A stretch of DNA of 64,000 nucleotides. Source: Myxococcota bacterium (GTDB lineage Bacteria > Myxococcota > XYA12-FULL-58-9 > JALHOP01). The position numbers and the translations under genes were made by a program. Below the pieces are notes generated by a model, which did not search any database, was not told where the DNA came from, and worked only from the letters and a program-made list of their open reading frames with translations. Where the stretch lies: contig JALHOP010000006.1 in assembly GCA_022842935.1 (NCBI GenBank), positions 62,001 to 126,000 on the forward strand. Direction: 5' to 3'. This document shows positions 28,614-37,774 of this stretch, one piece after another. Numbering within the stretch: the first letter of the stretch is position 1; each line of letters opens with the position of its first letter.

Positions 28614-28892
28614 TCAGTAGACGACGTTCGGAAAGGTCTCGAAACACATCTGCGTGAACTTGAGCAGCGCCGCGCCGAGCCAAGGACCGAAGGCCGCGAG
28701 CGACGCGAAAATGATGATCATCTTGGGTACGAACGTGAGCGTAGCTTCCTGGATCTGCGTGACCGCTTGGAAGAGCGAGATGATCAAGCCGACGATCATC
28801 GAGAGGATGATGGGTGGCCCGCATACCACGATGACCATCAACAGGGCCTCATTGGTCACGCGGATGACGAAGTTGATGACGTGCTGATCCAT
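28614..28892 (-). CDS. sctS: T3SS export-gate protein SctS (FliQ/YscS family)
   Basis: 92 aa, the normal length, from the ATG of MDQHVINFVIRV. There are two transmembrane helices with the conserved link segment GLIISLFQAVTQIQEATLTFVPK between them. It packs around SctR and SctT in the gate. The gene follows sctR by 20 bp. Confidence 0.95.
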   Translation of the reverse strand: MDQHVINFVIRVTNEALLMVIVVCGPPIILSMIVGLIISLFQAVTQIQEATLTFVPKMIIIFASLAAFGPWLGAALLKFTQMCFETFPNVVY

Positions 28893-28912
28893 GGGCCTTC
28901 CTCGCGCGACGC

Positions 28913-29746
28913 TTACGAGTAACCGAGCACCAATCCGCGTGTGATGAGGTACCAACCGTCCACTAAAACGAACAACAATATCTTGAACGGAAGCGAGATC
29001 GTGGTTGGCGAAAGCATTTGCATGCCGAGCGCCATGAGGATGTTCGAGACGACCATGTCGATGACCAGAAAGGGTACGAAGAGAATGAACCCGATCTGGA
29101 ACGATTCCTTGAGCTCGCTGATGACGAAAGCGGGCACGATGACACTGAAGTCCTCATCGGTGAGCGATGCGCGGTCACGGGGCTCGCGCATGCGCCATGC
29201 AAGCTTGAAAAACATGTCGCGCTCTTTGAGGTGCGAATGTTTGATGAGGAAACGCCGCATGGGGTGCTGTGCGTCTCGGGCGCCGGCGATGATCTGATCG
29301 ACGGTGAAGGACATGATGTCGCTCTTGCCGCCCGACGAGCGCATATTGTCCTTGGTGGCGTTGTACATCTCGAGACCCACGGGGGTCATGATGTACACGG
29401 TCAAGATGATGGCGAGCCCGGTGATGACCTGGGTCGGGGGGATCTGTTGCGTACCGATGGCCTGCCGCACGATCGACAAGACGACCGCGATCTTCACGAA
29501 CGAGGTCACCATGATGAGGACGAACGGCACCATGGCCAATGCCGCCAAAGCGGTCATCAAGACGAGGGGCTTGTTTGTGATCTCGTCTTTGCCGAGGAGC
29601 TCGTCGAGGCGCTGCGCCTGAGCGTTCGCCGTGACCAAGAGGGCGATCGAGGCCGCGGCTAACGCCGGCCAGAAGCGCTTGATGCGTTTCCACGAGCGGC
29701 TCGCGGCCTCGCGAACGGGCCCTACGGAGGGTTCAGCTACCGCCAT
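28913..29746 (-). CDS. sctR: T3SS export-gate protein SctR (FliP/YscR family)
   Basis: About 277 aa from the ATG of MAVAEPSVGPV, overlapping the fliO-like gene by 14 bp. A cleavable-looking N-terminal signal (LAAASIALLVTANAQA) is a FliP feature and unusual for SctR. The conserved core follows: TSFVKIAVVLSIVRQAIGTQQ, then near the end FILFVPFLVIDMVVSNILMALGMQML. It forms the pentameric centre of the export gate. The FliP-like signal agrees with the other flagellar-like features of this cluster. Confidence 0.95.
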   Translation of the reverse strand: MAVAEPSVGPVREAASRSWKRIKRFWPALAAASIALLVTANAQAQRLDELLGKDEITNKPLVLMTALAALAMVPFVLIMVTSFVKIAVVLSIVRQAIGTQQIPPTQVITGLAIILTVYIMTPVGLEMYNATKDNMRSSGGKSDIMSFTVDQIIAGARDAQHPMRRFLIKHSHLKERDMFFKLAWRMREPRDRASLTDEDFSVIVPAFVISELKESFQIGFILFVPFLVIDMVVSNILMALGMQMLSPTTISLPFKILLFVLVDGWYLITRGLVLGYS

Positions 29747-30302
29747 TGTCGTCCTCGCTCGGTTTCTTGGGGGAGATGGCGTCGAGCACGGCGCGGAAGC
29801 CCGAGGGCTTTCCGTCACCTGGCGCCACGGGTTGCGATGCGCCGAGCTTGCTCAACACGTTGATGCCGCCTTCGGTGACGCCGAGTAGAACTCGGTCGGC
29901 GCCCACGTCGATGACCAGCAAGCTGTTCTTCTGGTCGACGAGGACGCGCTCGATGATGCGCACGATGCGGCCGTCGCGCGGACCCATGGCGCCAGGGAGC
30001 AGGCGGGCGGCACCGAACCTGAACACGACCCAAATGATGGCGATGACGATGCCAAGGGCGAACATCGTCTTGAGGAGCTGGCCAACGAGAGACTGTGTAT
30101 CGGGGGCCTGGCCCAAGTCCTCGCGGGCGCGGTCATAAGCCGAAGGAGGCGGCGTGTCCTCCAGGGCTCGTTCGACCCGTGGTGGTGCTGTTGGCCCTGC
30201 CGTACGCTCGCTTGCTTGCGATGTACCCGGCGCGCGCTCCTGTGCCCATGCGCCCGCTGAAGCGGACACCAGCATCAGTGCGAGCAGCGCGCCGCGCAGC
30301 AT
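29733..30302 (-). CDS. fliO: FliO-like export assembly protein
   Basis: 189 aa. A signal peptide (LRGALLALMLVSASAGAWAQ) is followed by a Pro/Ala-rich linker, one transmembrane helix (LLKTMFALGIVIAIIWVVFRF, about residues 77-97) and a short cytoplasmic domain (IVRIIERVLVDQKNSLLVIDVGADRVLLGVTEGG). This is the full FliO plan, including the VxRxxLxxKxSLxxVxVG-type strand. FliO helps FliP assemble in flagella and is normally missing from non-flagellar systems. The ATG overlaps the sctQ stop by one base. Confidence 0.87.
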   Translation of the reverse strand: MLRGALLALMLVSASAGAWAQERAPGTSQASERTAGPTAPPRVERALEDTPPPSAYDRAREDLGQAPDTQSLVGQLLKTMFALGIVIAIIWVVFRFGAARLLPGAMGPRDGRIVRIIERVLVDQKNSLLVIDVGADRVLLGVTEGGINVLSKLGASQPVAPGDGKPSGFRAVLDAISPKKPSEDDNGGS

Positions 30303-31525
30303 CAGGTGCCGGTCACTTGCAGCAAGCGGACGCCCAGCTCGCCATCGACTTCGATGAGCTCGCCGCGCGCAAACACCTTGCCATTGACCACCAGGTCGAC
30401 GGGGTCGCTCGGCCCTCGCGGCAAGCGCAAAATCTGACCTTGCCTCAAGCGAATGACCTGGGCCGTGTTCATGCGAATGCGCCCGAGCTCGACGACGACC
30501 GGGGCGGGGACGTCCCGCAACAGGCCTTCGGTCTCCGGGAGGTTATCGTCACCACCTTCTTCGCCGCTGTCCGCCATTTGGCTCTCCGCTGGTTCTTCCT
30601 GCACGACGATATCCGCAACCACGAGACGCGAGCGGTCGCCGTCGGATTCGATTTGCGCTTTCAGCCCACCATTCTTGCCGAGGCCAACCTTGACGAAGGC
30701 CATACCCTTGAGGCCCTGCGGTCCCAATGAGAGCTGGTGGCTCTCGAGGATGACGATGTCGCCCACCTCGAGGTCGGCGATGTCGTCGGGGCCGAGGTCG
30801 AGCTGGGCGACTTCGACGCGTCCGGTGACCTCGCGCTCACCGAGGGCAGCGAAGACAGTCCGCATGTGCTGCTGCTCGGCCTGTGGACCGCCCGACTGCG
30901 CCACCAGCTGCTGGAAGTGTGTCGTGATCATCGTGTCGGGAATGAGTACCCGAAGATAGCCGACCTTCTTGCCAATCGAGAGCGATAGGGCGATGGCGTG
31001 GTAGCCAGGCTCGTTATCGATGATGGCTTGCAGCTCCTCGAGACGCGACGCAAAGCGATCGAGGGTGAGCGCGAGCTCCTTGCCCGTCTCCCAGCCGTCG
31101 TGGACAAAACCCATCGCCTTGAGGACGATGAAGGAGAGCACGCCCTCTTCGATCTCGGTGAGCGGTCGCTGGATGCGGCCGACGTCGCCATTGCCGCCCA
31201 GCAAGCGATCGATGCAGAGGGTGGCGATGGACGGGTCGAGATCGGCGATGATCTTGTGCCCGCTCGCCCCGCAACCGACGACCACGAGACACCCCACGGC
31301 CGGCAGGATCGACGCGAGGTTCGCCCGCGAAACCGACGACTTCTGCTGGACGGCGATCTGGCAAGGCGCCTTCAGATGCGTTTCGAGGACCGCGCCAAGG
31401 TCGGCGAGGAAGGTGCGCCCGAACGGTCGGCGGGAGAAGTAGGCCGACAAGCTCTGCAGGACCGCGACCTGGTCGTGCGTGTAGCGCGGTAAGTTCGTGA
31501 AAAGAAAAGGTCGAACTTGCGGCAT
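30302..31525 (-). CDS. sctQ: T3SS sorting-platform / C-ring protein SctQ (FliM-FliN-like)
   Basis: 407 aa from the ATG of MPQVRPFLFTNLP; a longer TTG start is possible. A FliM-like middle domain (about residues 40-210) with DRLLGGNGDVGRIQRPLTEIEEG is followed by two SpoA-type domains, the second near the end (APVVVELGRIRMNTAQVIRL...ELIEVDGELGVRLLQV). It forms the cytoplasmic platform with the FliG-like protein, SctL and SctN. The FliM resemblance of the N-terminal part is stronger than in most SctQ proteins. Confidence 0.9.
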   Translation of the reverse strand: MPQVRPFLFTNLPRYTHDQVAVLQSLSAYFSRRPFGRTFLADLGAVLETHLKAPCQIAVQQKSSVSRANLASILPAVGCLVVVGCGASGHKIIADLDPSIATLCIDRLLGGNGDVGRIQRPLTEIEEGVLSFIVLKAMGFVHDGWETGKELALTLDRFASRLEELQAIIDNEPGYHAIALSLSIGKKVGYLRVLIPDTMITTHFQQLVAQSGGPQAEQQHMRTVFAALGEREVTGRVEVAQLDLGPDDIADLEVGDIVILESHQLSLGPQGLKGMAFVKVGLGKNGGLKAQIESDGDRSRLVVADIVVQEEPAESQMADSGEEGGDDNLPETEGLLRDVPAPVVVELGRIRMNTAQVIRLRQGQILRLPRGPSDPVDLVVNGKVFARGELIEVDGELGVRLLQVTGT

Positions 31526-31645
31526 GGTACCCGTCCCGACGCTAACACCCACACCCGCCAGCTTCAAGCACTGGTCGAGCTCCCTTCACCGGGGTCGCAA
31601 GCGCCTGGCTTTCTGCGAGCGTCACCCGCCCCCAAACCGCTCGGC

Positions 31646-33523
31646 TCAAAGATCCATCTGAACGCCAATCTCGACGACGTTCTTGGAGGGGATCTTGAAG
31701 TGCTGGTCGGCCGGTACCGCGTTCCGCGATAGGAGACCGTAAACGCGCTCGGGAAGGGCGCTCATCATGCCGGCCTGGCCAGCGATGATGGACTCTCGAC
31801 CGAGAAAGTACGTGAGGTGGGGGCCATCGACCGGAAAGCCCAGCTCGCTTGCGGCTGCCGTGAGAGCTGCGGGAACGTTTGGCTCCTCGACGAAGCCAAA
31901 GTGGGCAATGACGCGGTAGAAGCCATGCCCCAGCGACCTCGCCGACAGTCGCTGCTCGGCCTCCACCACCGGCACGCGTTCCGTGACGACTGTGAATAGC
32001 ACGACGTGCTCGTGCAGAGTCCGCGAATGGTCCACGAAGTGGAGGAGCACCGGCGGCACATGGTCAACGCTCGAGGCCATGAAGACAGCAGTCCCCGGCA
32101 CGCGCGCGAGGCACCGGCTGGCGATCTGCGGCACCGTCGCTTCATAGCTGCCAAGACGCTTTTCGTAGTGCGCCCGGATGATGGCTCGGCCTTTCGACCA
32201 GATGAGCATGGCAGCAACGAACACGAAACCAATCAGCACTGGCACCCAGCCGCCCTCGGCAACCTTCACGGTATTGGCCATGAAGAAAGGCAGGTCGAAC
32301 GCCAGAAAGAGAGCGAGGAGCGAACCCGCTGCCAGGCGGCGCCAGCCCCATACGTGGCGCATGACGAGGTAGAAGACGATCGACGTCAGCGTCATCGTCC
32401 CAGTAACCGCGATGCCGTACGCCGCCGCGAGGTGTTCCGAGCCGCGAAAGGTGACCACCAAGAGGATGCAGCCCACCGCGAGCATGGCGTTGATCTGAGG
32501 GATGTAGATCTGCCCCTCTGCGTCGGCTGCGGTGTGACGGATGGTTAACCGTGGCAGAAAGCCTAGCTGGATGGCTTGACGTGTCAGCGAAAACGCTCCT
32601 GAGATGAGCGCCTGCGACGCGATGATGGTGGCGACGCTCGACAGACCAACCAGTACCCAGGTCCAGTAACCGGTCGGCACCAGTGCAAAGAAAGGGTTCG
32701 CGATGCGGGTCGGATCCCGAAGTAGCATCGCACCTTGTCCGAAATAGCAGAGGACGAGCGAAGGCATGGCAAGAAACCACCAAGCGAGGCGAATCGGACG
32801 CCTGCCAAAATGGCCCATGTCTGCGTAGAGAGCCTCGCCGCCGGTCACCGCGAGCACCACCGAGCCGAGTACGAAGAACGAATGCGGACCGTGCTGTCCG
32901 AAATAGCGGATGGCGTGATGGGGCGAGAGCGCCAGCAAGATATGCCAGTCGTCGCCGATATGGATGGCGCCTAGCGCACCGATGACGCAGAACCACACCA
33001 CCATCACGGGCCCGAACAAGCGCCCGACCACGTGTGTGCCGTGTCGCTGTACCGCGAACAACACGACGAGGATGACGCAGGTGATGGGAACCACTAGGTG
33101 CTCGAGGTGTGGCTCGACGACCTTCATTCCCTCGACCGCCGATAACACCGAGATGGCCGGCGTGATGGCGCCATCACCGTAGAGCAGGGCAGCGCCGGCA
33201 ACGACCAAGATCGCGACTGGTGAGACCGCGTGGCCCTTGCGGTCTTCGCGAAAGCGCTCGGGCAATATCGCGAGCAAAGCGAAGATGCCGCCCTCGCCGC
33301 GATTGTCGGCGCGCATGATGAACACCAGATATTTGATGCTGACCACGAGGGTGAGCGCCCAGAAGACGAGTGAAAGGATGCCGAGCACGTCGTCGGGTGC
33401 AACCAAGCTGCCGCGTAAGCACTCACGCAGCGTGTAGAGCGGACTCGTGCCGATGTCGCCGAAAACGACGCCGAGCGCGCCCAACGTGAGGCTAGCCAAG
33501 GAAGCGCGATGCTGCTGATGCAT
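31646..33523 (-). CDS. kup: Kup-family potassium transporter
   Basis: 625 aa from the ATG of MHQQHRASLASLT. Twelve hydrophobic helices; the first carries the Kup signature LGVVFGDIGTSPLYTLRECL. KYLVFIMRADNRGEGGIFAL and LYGDGAITPAISVLSAVEG are also typical. It is a proton-coupled K+ uptake system of the inner membrane. It lies between sctP and sctQ on the same strand and breaks the T3SS series with a housekeeping gene. Confidence 0.95.
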   Translation of the reverse strand: MHQQHRASLASLTLGALGVVFGDIGTSPLYTLRECLRGSLVAPDDVLGILSLVFWALTLVVSIKYLVFIMRADNRGEGGIFALLAILPERFREDRKGHAVSPVAILVVAGAALLYGDGAITPAISVLSAVEGMKVVEPHLEHLVVPITCVILVVLFAVQRHGTHVVGRLFGPVMVVWFCVIGALGAIHIGDDWHILLALSPHHAIRYFGQHGPHSFFVLGSVVLAVTGGEALYADMGHFGRRPIRLAWWFLAMPSLVLCYFGQGAMLLRDPTRIANPFFALVPTGYWTWVLVGLSSVATIIASQALISGAFSLTRQAIQLGFLPRLTIRHTAADAEGQIYIPQINAMLAVGCILLVVTFRGSEHLAAAYGIAVTGTMTLTSIVFYLVMRHVWGWRRLAAGSLLALFLAFDLPFFMANTVKVAEGGWVPVLIGFVFVAAMLIWSKGRAIIRAHYEKRLGSYEATVPQIASRCLARVPGTAVFMASSVDHVPPVLLHFVDHSRTLHEHVVLFTVVTERVPVVEAEQRLSARSLGHGFYRVIAHFGFVEEPNVPAALTAAASELGFPVDGPHLTYFLGRESIIAGQAGMMSALPERVYGLLSRNAVPADQHFKIPSKNVVEIGVQMDL

Positions 33524-33556
33524 TGCCGCCGATGATATCGCCCCAGCGAGCAAAAG

Positions 33557-34402
33557 CTAAAAGGCCGACACCCGGAAGCTCTCGAGCGAAAGACCGGCGG
33601 CGTCGAAGGCGCGCGCCAGGTCACCTTCGCTTGCCTTGAACAGGCGACGGATGTTGGAGTCGCTCGACACCACGGTCGCGCTGATCTTGCGCCCGTTGGC
33701 GCTCACCTTGACGCTCGAGCCGCCGAGCACGTCGTCGCGCAAGTCGATCTGGAACTCGGTGAGGCCCTTGGGGTCGACCTTCAGGCCGCACGCCTTCACC
33801 AGCGAGGCGATGAGCGCCTGCGGGATCTTCACCGTGCCACCAGCGCTCTGCACCTCGGAGGTCGCCGCGACCTGCTGTTGCTGCATGGCCATGCCCATCT
33901 GGCCGCCACCCATTTGCCCGCTATCGCCGTCGCTGCCTCCACCACCCTGACGTTCTTCGTCTTCACGCGAGATGGCAGCGAGGTGGTCGTTGTACTTCTC
34001 GACGCGCTGATCGCTCTCTTTTTGTGTGGTGATCTGGCGCTCGGTCTCTGCCCCACGCAGATCTTGCAACTCGGTCTGGCGACCCTTGCTCTCGCTGCGA
34101 GCGAGCTCTTGCGACGAGGAGCTCTGCTTCAACAGCTCAGCCTGGAGGTTACGCGACTGGATGCCGCTCTTGGCGAGCAGATTCGACTGTGCTTGTCCGC
34201 GCCGCGCCGACGACTGCTGCTGGCGGGCGTTGTTGTTCATCGTCTGCTGCTGCTTCGTGACCTTGATGGCCGTCTGGGTCTTGGCGTTGACGACCCGCGA
34301 AAAGTCCTCGGTGGCCTTCTCGTTCTTGGAGCGCATGTCCTTTTCGAGGCGCTTCTGGTCCTCGTAACGTTGGGCGGCGCGTTCTTCTTCGACCCGACTC
34401 AT
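33557..34402 (-). CDS. sctP: SctP/FliK-like needle- or hook-length regulator
   Basis: 281 aa from the ATG of MSRVEEERAAQRYEDQK. The first 160 residues are highly charged, Gln/Lys-rich and coiled-coil-like. A Gly/Gln/Met-rich linker follows. The last 90 residues form a compact domain (LTEFQIDLRDDVLGGSSVKVSANGRKISATVVSSDS in pieces) that matches the C-terminal substrate-switch domain of FliK/SctP, which contacts SctU. The context, after sctO, is right for sctP. Confidence 0.82.
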   Translation of the reverse strand: MSRVEEERAAQRYEDQKRLEKDMRSKNEKATEDFSRVVNAKTQTAIKVTKQQQTMNNNARQQQSSARRGQAQSNLLAKSGIQSRNLQAELLKQSSSSQELARSESKGRQTELQDLRGAETERQITTQKESDQRVEKYNDHLAAISREDEERQGGGGSDGDSGQMGGGQMGMAMQQQQVAATSEVQSAGGTVKIPQALIASLVKACGLKVDPKGLTEFQIDLRDDVLGGSSVKVSANGRKISATVVSSDSNIRRLFKASEGDLARAFDAAGLSLESFRVSAF

Positions 34403-34412
34403 GTGCGTTCCT

Positions 34413-34928
34413 TTACGGCGCCTCCCCGGCCAACTGGGAAAGCGCACCACCAGTCATACGATACACAGTCCACTCGTCCATGGGTTTAGCGCCGAGGGCT
34501 TTGTAGAAACCAATGGCCGGCTCATTCCAGTCCAGAACCGACCATTCGAAGCGTCCACAGCCCCTCTCGAGAGCGATCCGGGCCAGATGGGCCAATAAGG
34601 CCCGACCATACCCTTTGCCGCGGTGCGTCGGACGGACGAAGAGGTCTTCGAGGTAGATGCCCCGGCGCCCCAGCCAGGTCGAATAGTTGTGGAAGAACAG
34701 AGCAAAGCCGACCGCTGCCGTGTTCTCCCAGGCAATGAGCACTTCGGCTTGAGGCGAGGGACCAAAAAGCGTCTGAGTGAGCGTCTGCTCGGTGGCCTTC
34801 ACCTGGTCGGCGGCCCGCTCGTACGCCGCGAGCTCGTTGATGAGCTCGAGGATGATGCCGACCTCGCCCTCGCGCGCTGGGATGATGCGAAAGTCACCCG
34901 GCAGCGGTCGACGCGACCCCTCGCTCAT
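34413..34928 (-). CDS. GNAT N-acetyltransferase inserted in the T3SS operon
   Basis: 171 aa. Complete GNAT fold with the acetyl-CoA loop RGKGYGRALLAHL and a spermidine/thialysine acetyltransferase-like middle (GFALFFHNYSTWLGRRGIYLEDLFV). The C-terminal WNEPAIGFYKALGAK is also of that subfamily. It starts inside the end of sctO (4-nt ATGA overlap) and ends 10 bp before sctP, so it is part of the operon. Acetylation of a T3SS protein or of a small polyamine are both possible; I cannot tell which. Confidence 0.9.
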   Translation of the reverse strand: MSEGSRRPLPGDFRIIPAREGEVGIILELINELAAYERAADQVKATEQTLTQTLFGPSPQAEVLIAWENTAAVGFALFFHNYSTWLGRRGIYLEDLFVRPTHRGKGYGRALLAHLARIALERGCGRFEWSVLDWNEPAIGFYKALGAKPMDEWTVYRMTGGALSQLAGEAP

Positions 34929-35422
34929 TTGTTGTCACGCCCCAGGTAGATGGTCTGAGCGATTTCGTCCATGACGGCCTCTTCGCGGTTCTCCTGCTCC
35001 TTGCGCACCTCGGCGGCCCACTTCTCCTTGTGCTTCTCGAGGGCCTTCAAGTCTTGGGTGGCGAGCACGACCTGCTTGCGGGCGTCGTCGACCTCGTCTT
35101 TCTTCTGGGCGACGACCTGCTTCTGGCCTTCGATGGCGTTCTCTTGCGCCTCTTCTTGTTCCTTCAGGCGCTCGATGTAGACGTTGGCGCCGACGACGTC
35201 TTGGGCTGCCATCATGCCCTTCATCGACTTCTCGGCGTACTCGCGCATCTTGGCCTCGCGCTTGGCGATCATGCGCTCGAGCTCGTCTTCCATTTCTTTC
35301 TGGCGCTTCTGCTCGGCGGCAAGCTCGGCGAGCTTCACACCAAGAAAGCGCTCGGCTTCTTCCTTGCGCCGCTCGCGCAGGGTGACCAGAGCCTGAAGAC
35401 GATAGTCCGGTTTAACTGCCAT
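34925..35422 (-). CDS. sctO: T3SS stalk protein SctO (FliJ/YscO family)
   Basis: 165 aa from the ATG of MAVKPDYRLQALVTLRER, almost entirely a long charged alpha-helical hairpin (KREAKMREYAEKSMKGMMAA, KKDEVDDARKQVVLATQDLK). This is the FliJ/SctO plan, the stalk that couples the SctN ATPase to the export gate. Size and place before sctP agree. The stop overlaps the acetyltransferase start. Confidence 0.87.
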   Translation of the reverse strand: MAVKPDYRLQALVTLRERRKEEAERFLGVKLAELAAEQKRQKEMEDELERMIAKREAKMREYAEKSMKGMMAAQDVVGANVYIERLKEQEEAQENAIEGQKQVVAQKKDEVDDARKQVVLATQDLKALEKHKEKWAAEVRKEQENREEAVMDEIAQTIYLGRDNK

Positions 35423-35534
35423 GCCGCTTCGCACTGTTACATAGGCGGGGCGTGCTGGCTATCGCTTACGCGACCCAGTAAGCCCGGCCCGGTCTTGTCG
35501 CCTGCCAAGCCGCCATGTCATGGGCCGGCCGCAA

Positions 35535-37208
35535 ATGATTCGATTATTCATCGCTCTCGGCGTCTTGCTCAGCTCCACGTCCGCCGCCGCGGTCGCTACC
35601 CTCAATCGTCAACCGAACGGCCCATACCAGGTTCAGTTCGTGCACCAGACGAGCTCGTACATCACCATCGAGTGGAAGAACGGAGCCGAGCTCGTGCAGA
35701 CGAGGACCTGTATCCTCTCGTGCAACAGCGTGACGCCGCCGCCAGCGGGCACGTACACCGACGTGGGTTACATCCTGACGTTGGACGGAAATCGCGAAGA
35801 GCTGGTCGCCGAGCTGTGCACCGGCACGAACCTGGGGGTCGGACGCTGCGCAAACGGTGACTATACGGCGACCCTGCGACCCATCGTCGGCGACCTGAGC
35901 GTTCGGCTGCAGGGCATCGATGGCCTGCAGGTCAACTTCGCCTTCGCCAGCATCAGATTCTGGTTCGGCGCCGACAAGTACTGGGACCGTGCCGGTCTTG
36001 GGACGACGCTTCCCGCCGGTGACTACGAAGCCGAGTTCGTAAGCGGCACCTACCTCTCGCACTGCAACCCAGTGGTCTCCGCCGCCCGCTTTCCTGTCAC
36101 CGTCCTACCGACGGGCGAGTCGCCCGAGACGATCATCACGTTCAACGGCACGACCTGCATCTGGCAGTTCGATAACCAGTCCGCTCAGACGGTCAACATA
36201 ACCAGTGATGTGGGCTCGTGCGAGGCGGCGCCCGCCAGCGTCTGCACCATCAACGTGCCGTGGCGCGCCGCCACGACTTTCAGCGCCTCGGCGGGCACCG
36301 GCTACACCGCGCAGTTCAGCCACAACTTCGATCCGTGCGCGGGCACTGGGCCTGACCGCACGACCTGCCGTGAAGACAAAGCCGAGCGCGACTGGACCAA
36401 CACGGCGGCCCTCGACATCACGGTGTTGAACAATGCCACCGCGCCTGCGCTCGTTGCCTCCGTTGGCAGCGCACCACCCGCCGACCGCGTCGCTTCGAAG
36501 GGCGACGATCGCGTCGTCGTGGCGCACATGCACGTCGAGCCGCGCAACGGCACGCCGCAAATGAATCAGCTCCAAGTTCGCGTGACGGGTAGCAGCAACC
36601 CGAACGCCGACATCAAGGCCGTCCGGGTCTTCGACGACACCAACAACGACGGTCTTGTCACCACGGGCGAGCCGCAGATCGCGACGCAGGTCATGGCGAT
36701 CACCGGCGTCTCGTTCATCACCATGAACCAGACGATCGCTGGCCCTCGCAACTTCGTCATCACCGTCGACATCGCAGACGAGCTCGCGGCGGGCGTCGCC
36801 GTGCCTTTCGCCCCCTGGTCCCTGCTCGCCATTGCCATCATTCCGTTCGTCGTCCTCTATCGCAGACGCCGGGTCGCTGTTGGAGCTGCCGCCGTGCTAC
36901 TCGTCGTGGGCGCCATCTACGCGTGTGGCAGCGGGGGCGGGGGCGGCCAGGACGGCGACGATGACCAGCAGCAGTCCGATGAGGACACGACCGACGACGA
37001 TGTGGTCGATGACGACCCGACGACTGACGACGACGTTGGGGACAACGGCGGCGGCGACACCGCTGGCGGCGATAGCAGCGGCTCGGACTTCGACCCTCCG
37101 CCGGGCAACGTCAATTTCGAGTTCACCGTTCTGGGCTTCACCTCGGGGAGTGGCACCATCGTCGAGGGGATTCCGGTCGACGGAGCGACCATCAGTGTCG
37201 CGCGGTGA
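35535..37208 (+). CDS. Large secreted/anchored hypothetical protein with internal anchor and acidic linker
   Basis: 557 aa from the ATG of MIRLFIALGVLLSSTSAAAV, a good signal peptide; an upstream in-frame ATG adds five residues. Residues 20-415 are an extracellular beta-type body with several Cys pairs. Two hydrophobic helices then follow (WSLLAIAIIPFVVLYRRRR and VAVGAAAVLLVVGAIYACGSG). Next comes an Asp/Gly/Gln linker of about 65 residues and a short C-terminal segment. The first helix plus Arg run resembles a sorting tail, but the chain continues. It lies opposite to the T3SS operons; relation unknown. Confidence 0.7.
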   Translation: MIRLFIALGVLLSSTSAAAVATLNRQPNGPYQVQFVHQTSSYITIEWKNGAELVQTRTCILSCNSVTPPPAGTYTDVGYILTLDGNREELVAELCTGTNLGVGRCANGDYTATLRPIVGDLSVRLQGIDGLQVNFAFASIRFWFGADKYWDRAGLGTTLPAGDYEAEFVSGTYLSHCNPVVSAARFPVTVLPTGESPETIITFNGTTCIWQFDNQSAQTVNITSDVGSCEAAPASVCTINVPWRAATTFSASAGTGYTAQFSHNFDPCAGTGPDRTTCREDKAERDWTNTAALDITVLNNATAPALVASVGSAPPADRVASKGDDRVVVAHMHVEPRNGTPQMNQLQVRVTGSSNPNADIKAVRVFDDTNNDGLVTTGEPQIATQVMAITGVSFITMNQTIAGPRNFVITVDIADELAAGVAVPFAPWSLLAIAIIPFVVLYRRRRVAVGAAAVLLVVGAIYACGSGGGGGQDGDDDQQQSDEDTTDDDVVDDDPTTDDDVGDNGGGDTAGGDSSGSDFDPPPGNVNFEFTVLGFTSGSGTIVEGIPVDGATISVAR

Positions 37209-37296
37209 CCGCGCTGCCATCATTGCGCTCCTGAAGGTCGCAACACCGACGCGTGCCTGACCGAACACCATGGCTCACGCAATGAGGGTTTGAGCC

Positions 37297-37635
37297 ATGC
37301 AGGTTTTTCGTAACGAACCGAGTACCTCCGCCGGGACCCCGTCTTCTTTGCCGCCGATCGGCGACGCGCTGCGGGCAACGGGCGTGCTGAACCTTTCGGG
37401 TGTCAACGCGATCTACGCGAGCAACCAATGGCTCCGCGCCCCAGTGAGCCTCATCGCCTCGCTCACACCCACGGAAGTCATCATCTGCGTCGCGAAGGGC
37501 CACAAGACCGTCGGCGACATCATGGGCTTGAAGGTGGCCTGGACCGCCTATTTTGACGACACCCTTGGTCTCAAGCTCCTGTGCGCGCAAAACACGCTCC
37601 GCCCTGTGCTCATGACGTACGGCGTGCCCAAGTAA
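37297..37635 (+). CDS. Small hypothetical protein
   Basis: 112 aa, ATG preceded by GAGGG. Polar N-terminal 25 residues, then a mixed alpha/beta body (VSLIASLTPTEVIICVAKGH, VAWTAYFDDTLGLKLLCAQN). No signal peptide or membrane helix. No family recognised. It is 88 bp after the previous gene on the same strand and convergent with sctN. Confidence 0.55.
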   Translation: MQVFRNEPSTSAGTPSSLPPIGDALRATGVLNLSGVNAIYASNQWLRAPVSLIASLTPTEVIICVAKGHKTVGDIMGLKVAWTAYFDDTLGLKLLCAQNTLRPVLMTYGVPK

Positions 37636-37774
37636 GTTGGTGTCGGAGCGTGCGACGCCAGCCGATGGCGCGACGCTCACGGTTCAGCGCTGACCTCGCC
37701 GGATCCCCAGTCGAACCCGGCTGGTCCAGCCACGCGAGCGCTGGCGCCAGCACGTGGAAAAACGGGCCATTGGG

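Noticed and set aside
33138-33145. GCCGATAA on the plus strand inside kup
   Set aside because: No GCAA/ACAA 15 bp upstream, lies inside a coding region and points into no gene start.
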